Shown here: piece by piece, positions 53,534-53,604 of the stretch | Layout: the number at the start of each line of letters is the position of its first letter | Position numbering within the stretch: the first letter of the stretch is position 1 | Assembly (NCBI RefSeq): GCF_004359215.1 | Contig: NC_090614.1 | Location: 318,999 to 372,602, forward strand | Source: Bremia lactucae | Lineage: Eukaryota; Oomycota; Peronosporomycetes; Peronosporales; Peronosporaceae | Direction: 5' to 3' | Length of the DNA: 53,604 nucleotides | Translations under genes and position numbers: made by a program | Notes under the pieces: model-generated | The model's database searches: none | Told to the model about the DNA's origin: nothing | What the model saw: only the letters and a program-made list of their open reading frames with translations

Positions 53534-53604
53534 TAAATCTCCCGGAGATGTCGTGGGATCTGTTCCTTGCCGAATTAAAGGAAGGAAAGATCCACGAAAT
53601 AGTC

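Larger units (their letters stand above)
51229..53604 (+). mobile_element. Family-2 (chromodomain-type) Gypsy element, 5' part, cut by window end
   Basis: Contains the last ~170 bp of a family-2 LTR (51229-51397), the primer-binding site TGGTAGCAC (51400-51408), gag, protease and the linker leading to RT, in order. The LTR is 5'-truncated. The sequence at the very end (VFKSAEEIVNLPEMSWDLFL) is a Gypsy protease-RT linker, so RT, RNase H, integrase and chromodomain would be expected beyond 53604. Confidence 0.85.

Overview
The window reads as nuclear DNA of an oomycete, most likely Peronosporales (Phytophthora or a downy mildew). Its genes are compact, with a few introns of 53-72 nt bounded by GT/GC...AG. 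Gene spacers are short, and tight gene clusters are separated by long stretches of decayed Ty3/Gypsy LTR retrotransposons. No rRNA, tRNA or CRISPR array was seen. Assignment to a genus is not possible from the sequence alone.

Layout. 1-564: the 5' end and LTR of a minus-strand Gypsy element, abutting a second LTR family. 663-6677: two convergent genes, a Vip1/PPIP5K inositol-pyrophosphate kinase-phosphatase and a Cid1-type terminal uridylyl/poly(A) transferase. 6746-19176: retroelement desert holding a chromodomain-Gypsy remnant (LTR family 2), a minus-strand Gypsy relic with gag, protease, RT and RNase H pieces (family 3), a plus-strand RT/RNase H piece joined head-to-head to a minus-strand family-1 element (copy A), and nested LTRs. 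19964-22149: a nearly pristine pogo/Tigger-like DNA transposon (25-bp perfect TIRs, TA flanks, complete two-exon transposase) sitting inside nested LTRs.

22677-35623 is a gene-dense island: a coiled-coil protein of unknown function, a DusA-type and a DusB-type tRNA dihydrouridine synthase (tail to tail), an Sds3-like histone-deacetylase-complex subunit, a PX-domain protein, the spliceosomal helicase Aquarius and an NTM1-type N-terminal methyltransferase. Apart from the unknown protein and the PX protein, these are housekeeping genes for tRNA modification, chromatin, splicing and protein N-terminal methylation. The PX and AQR genes diverge from a 153-bp spacer, and AQR and NTM1 stop 35 bp apart.

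35686-48103 is again repeat-rich. It contains a second, fuller family-1 Gypsy copy (copy B, gag to integrase, minus strand), a fragment of a bacterial-type (MaeB-like) malic enzyme, a Mutator-like (MULE) transposase relic, a second chromodomain-Gypsy 3' remnant, a truncated LTR with gag and integrase relics, and a perfect 43-bp inverted repeat. 49057-50919 is one intact lysine-rich gene of unknown function. 51229 to the window end is the 5' part of another chromodomain-family Gypsy element, cut by the window edge before its RT.

Most unusual points: the apparently intact pogo-like transposon with a spliced transposase gene and chimeric flanks; a coiled-coil open frame antisense to the 3' end of the chromodomain retroelement, seen in two copies; the 43-bp palindrome; a probable GC-AG intron in the Sds3-like gene; and identical lesions shared by the two family-1 Gypsy copies.
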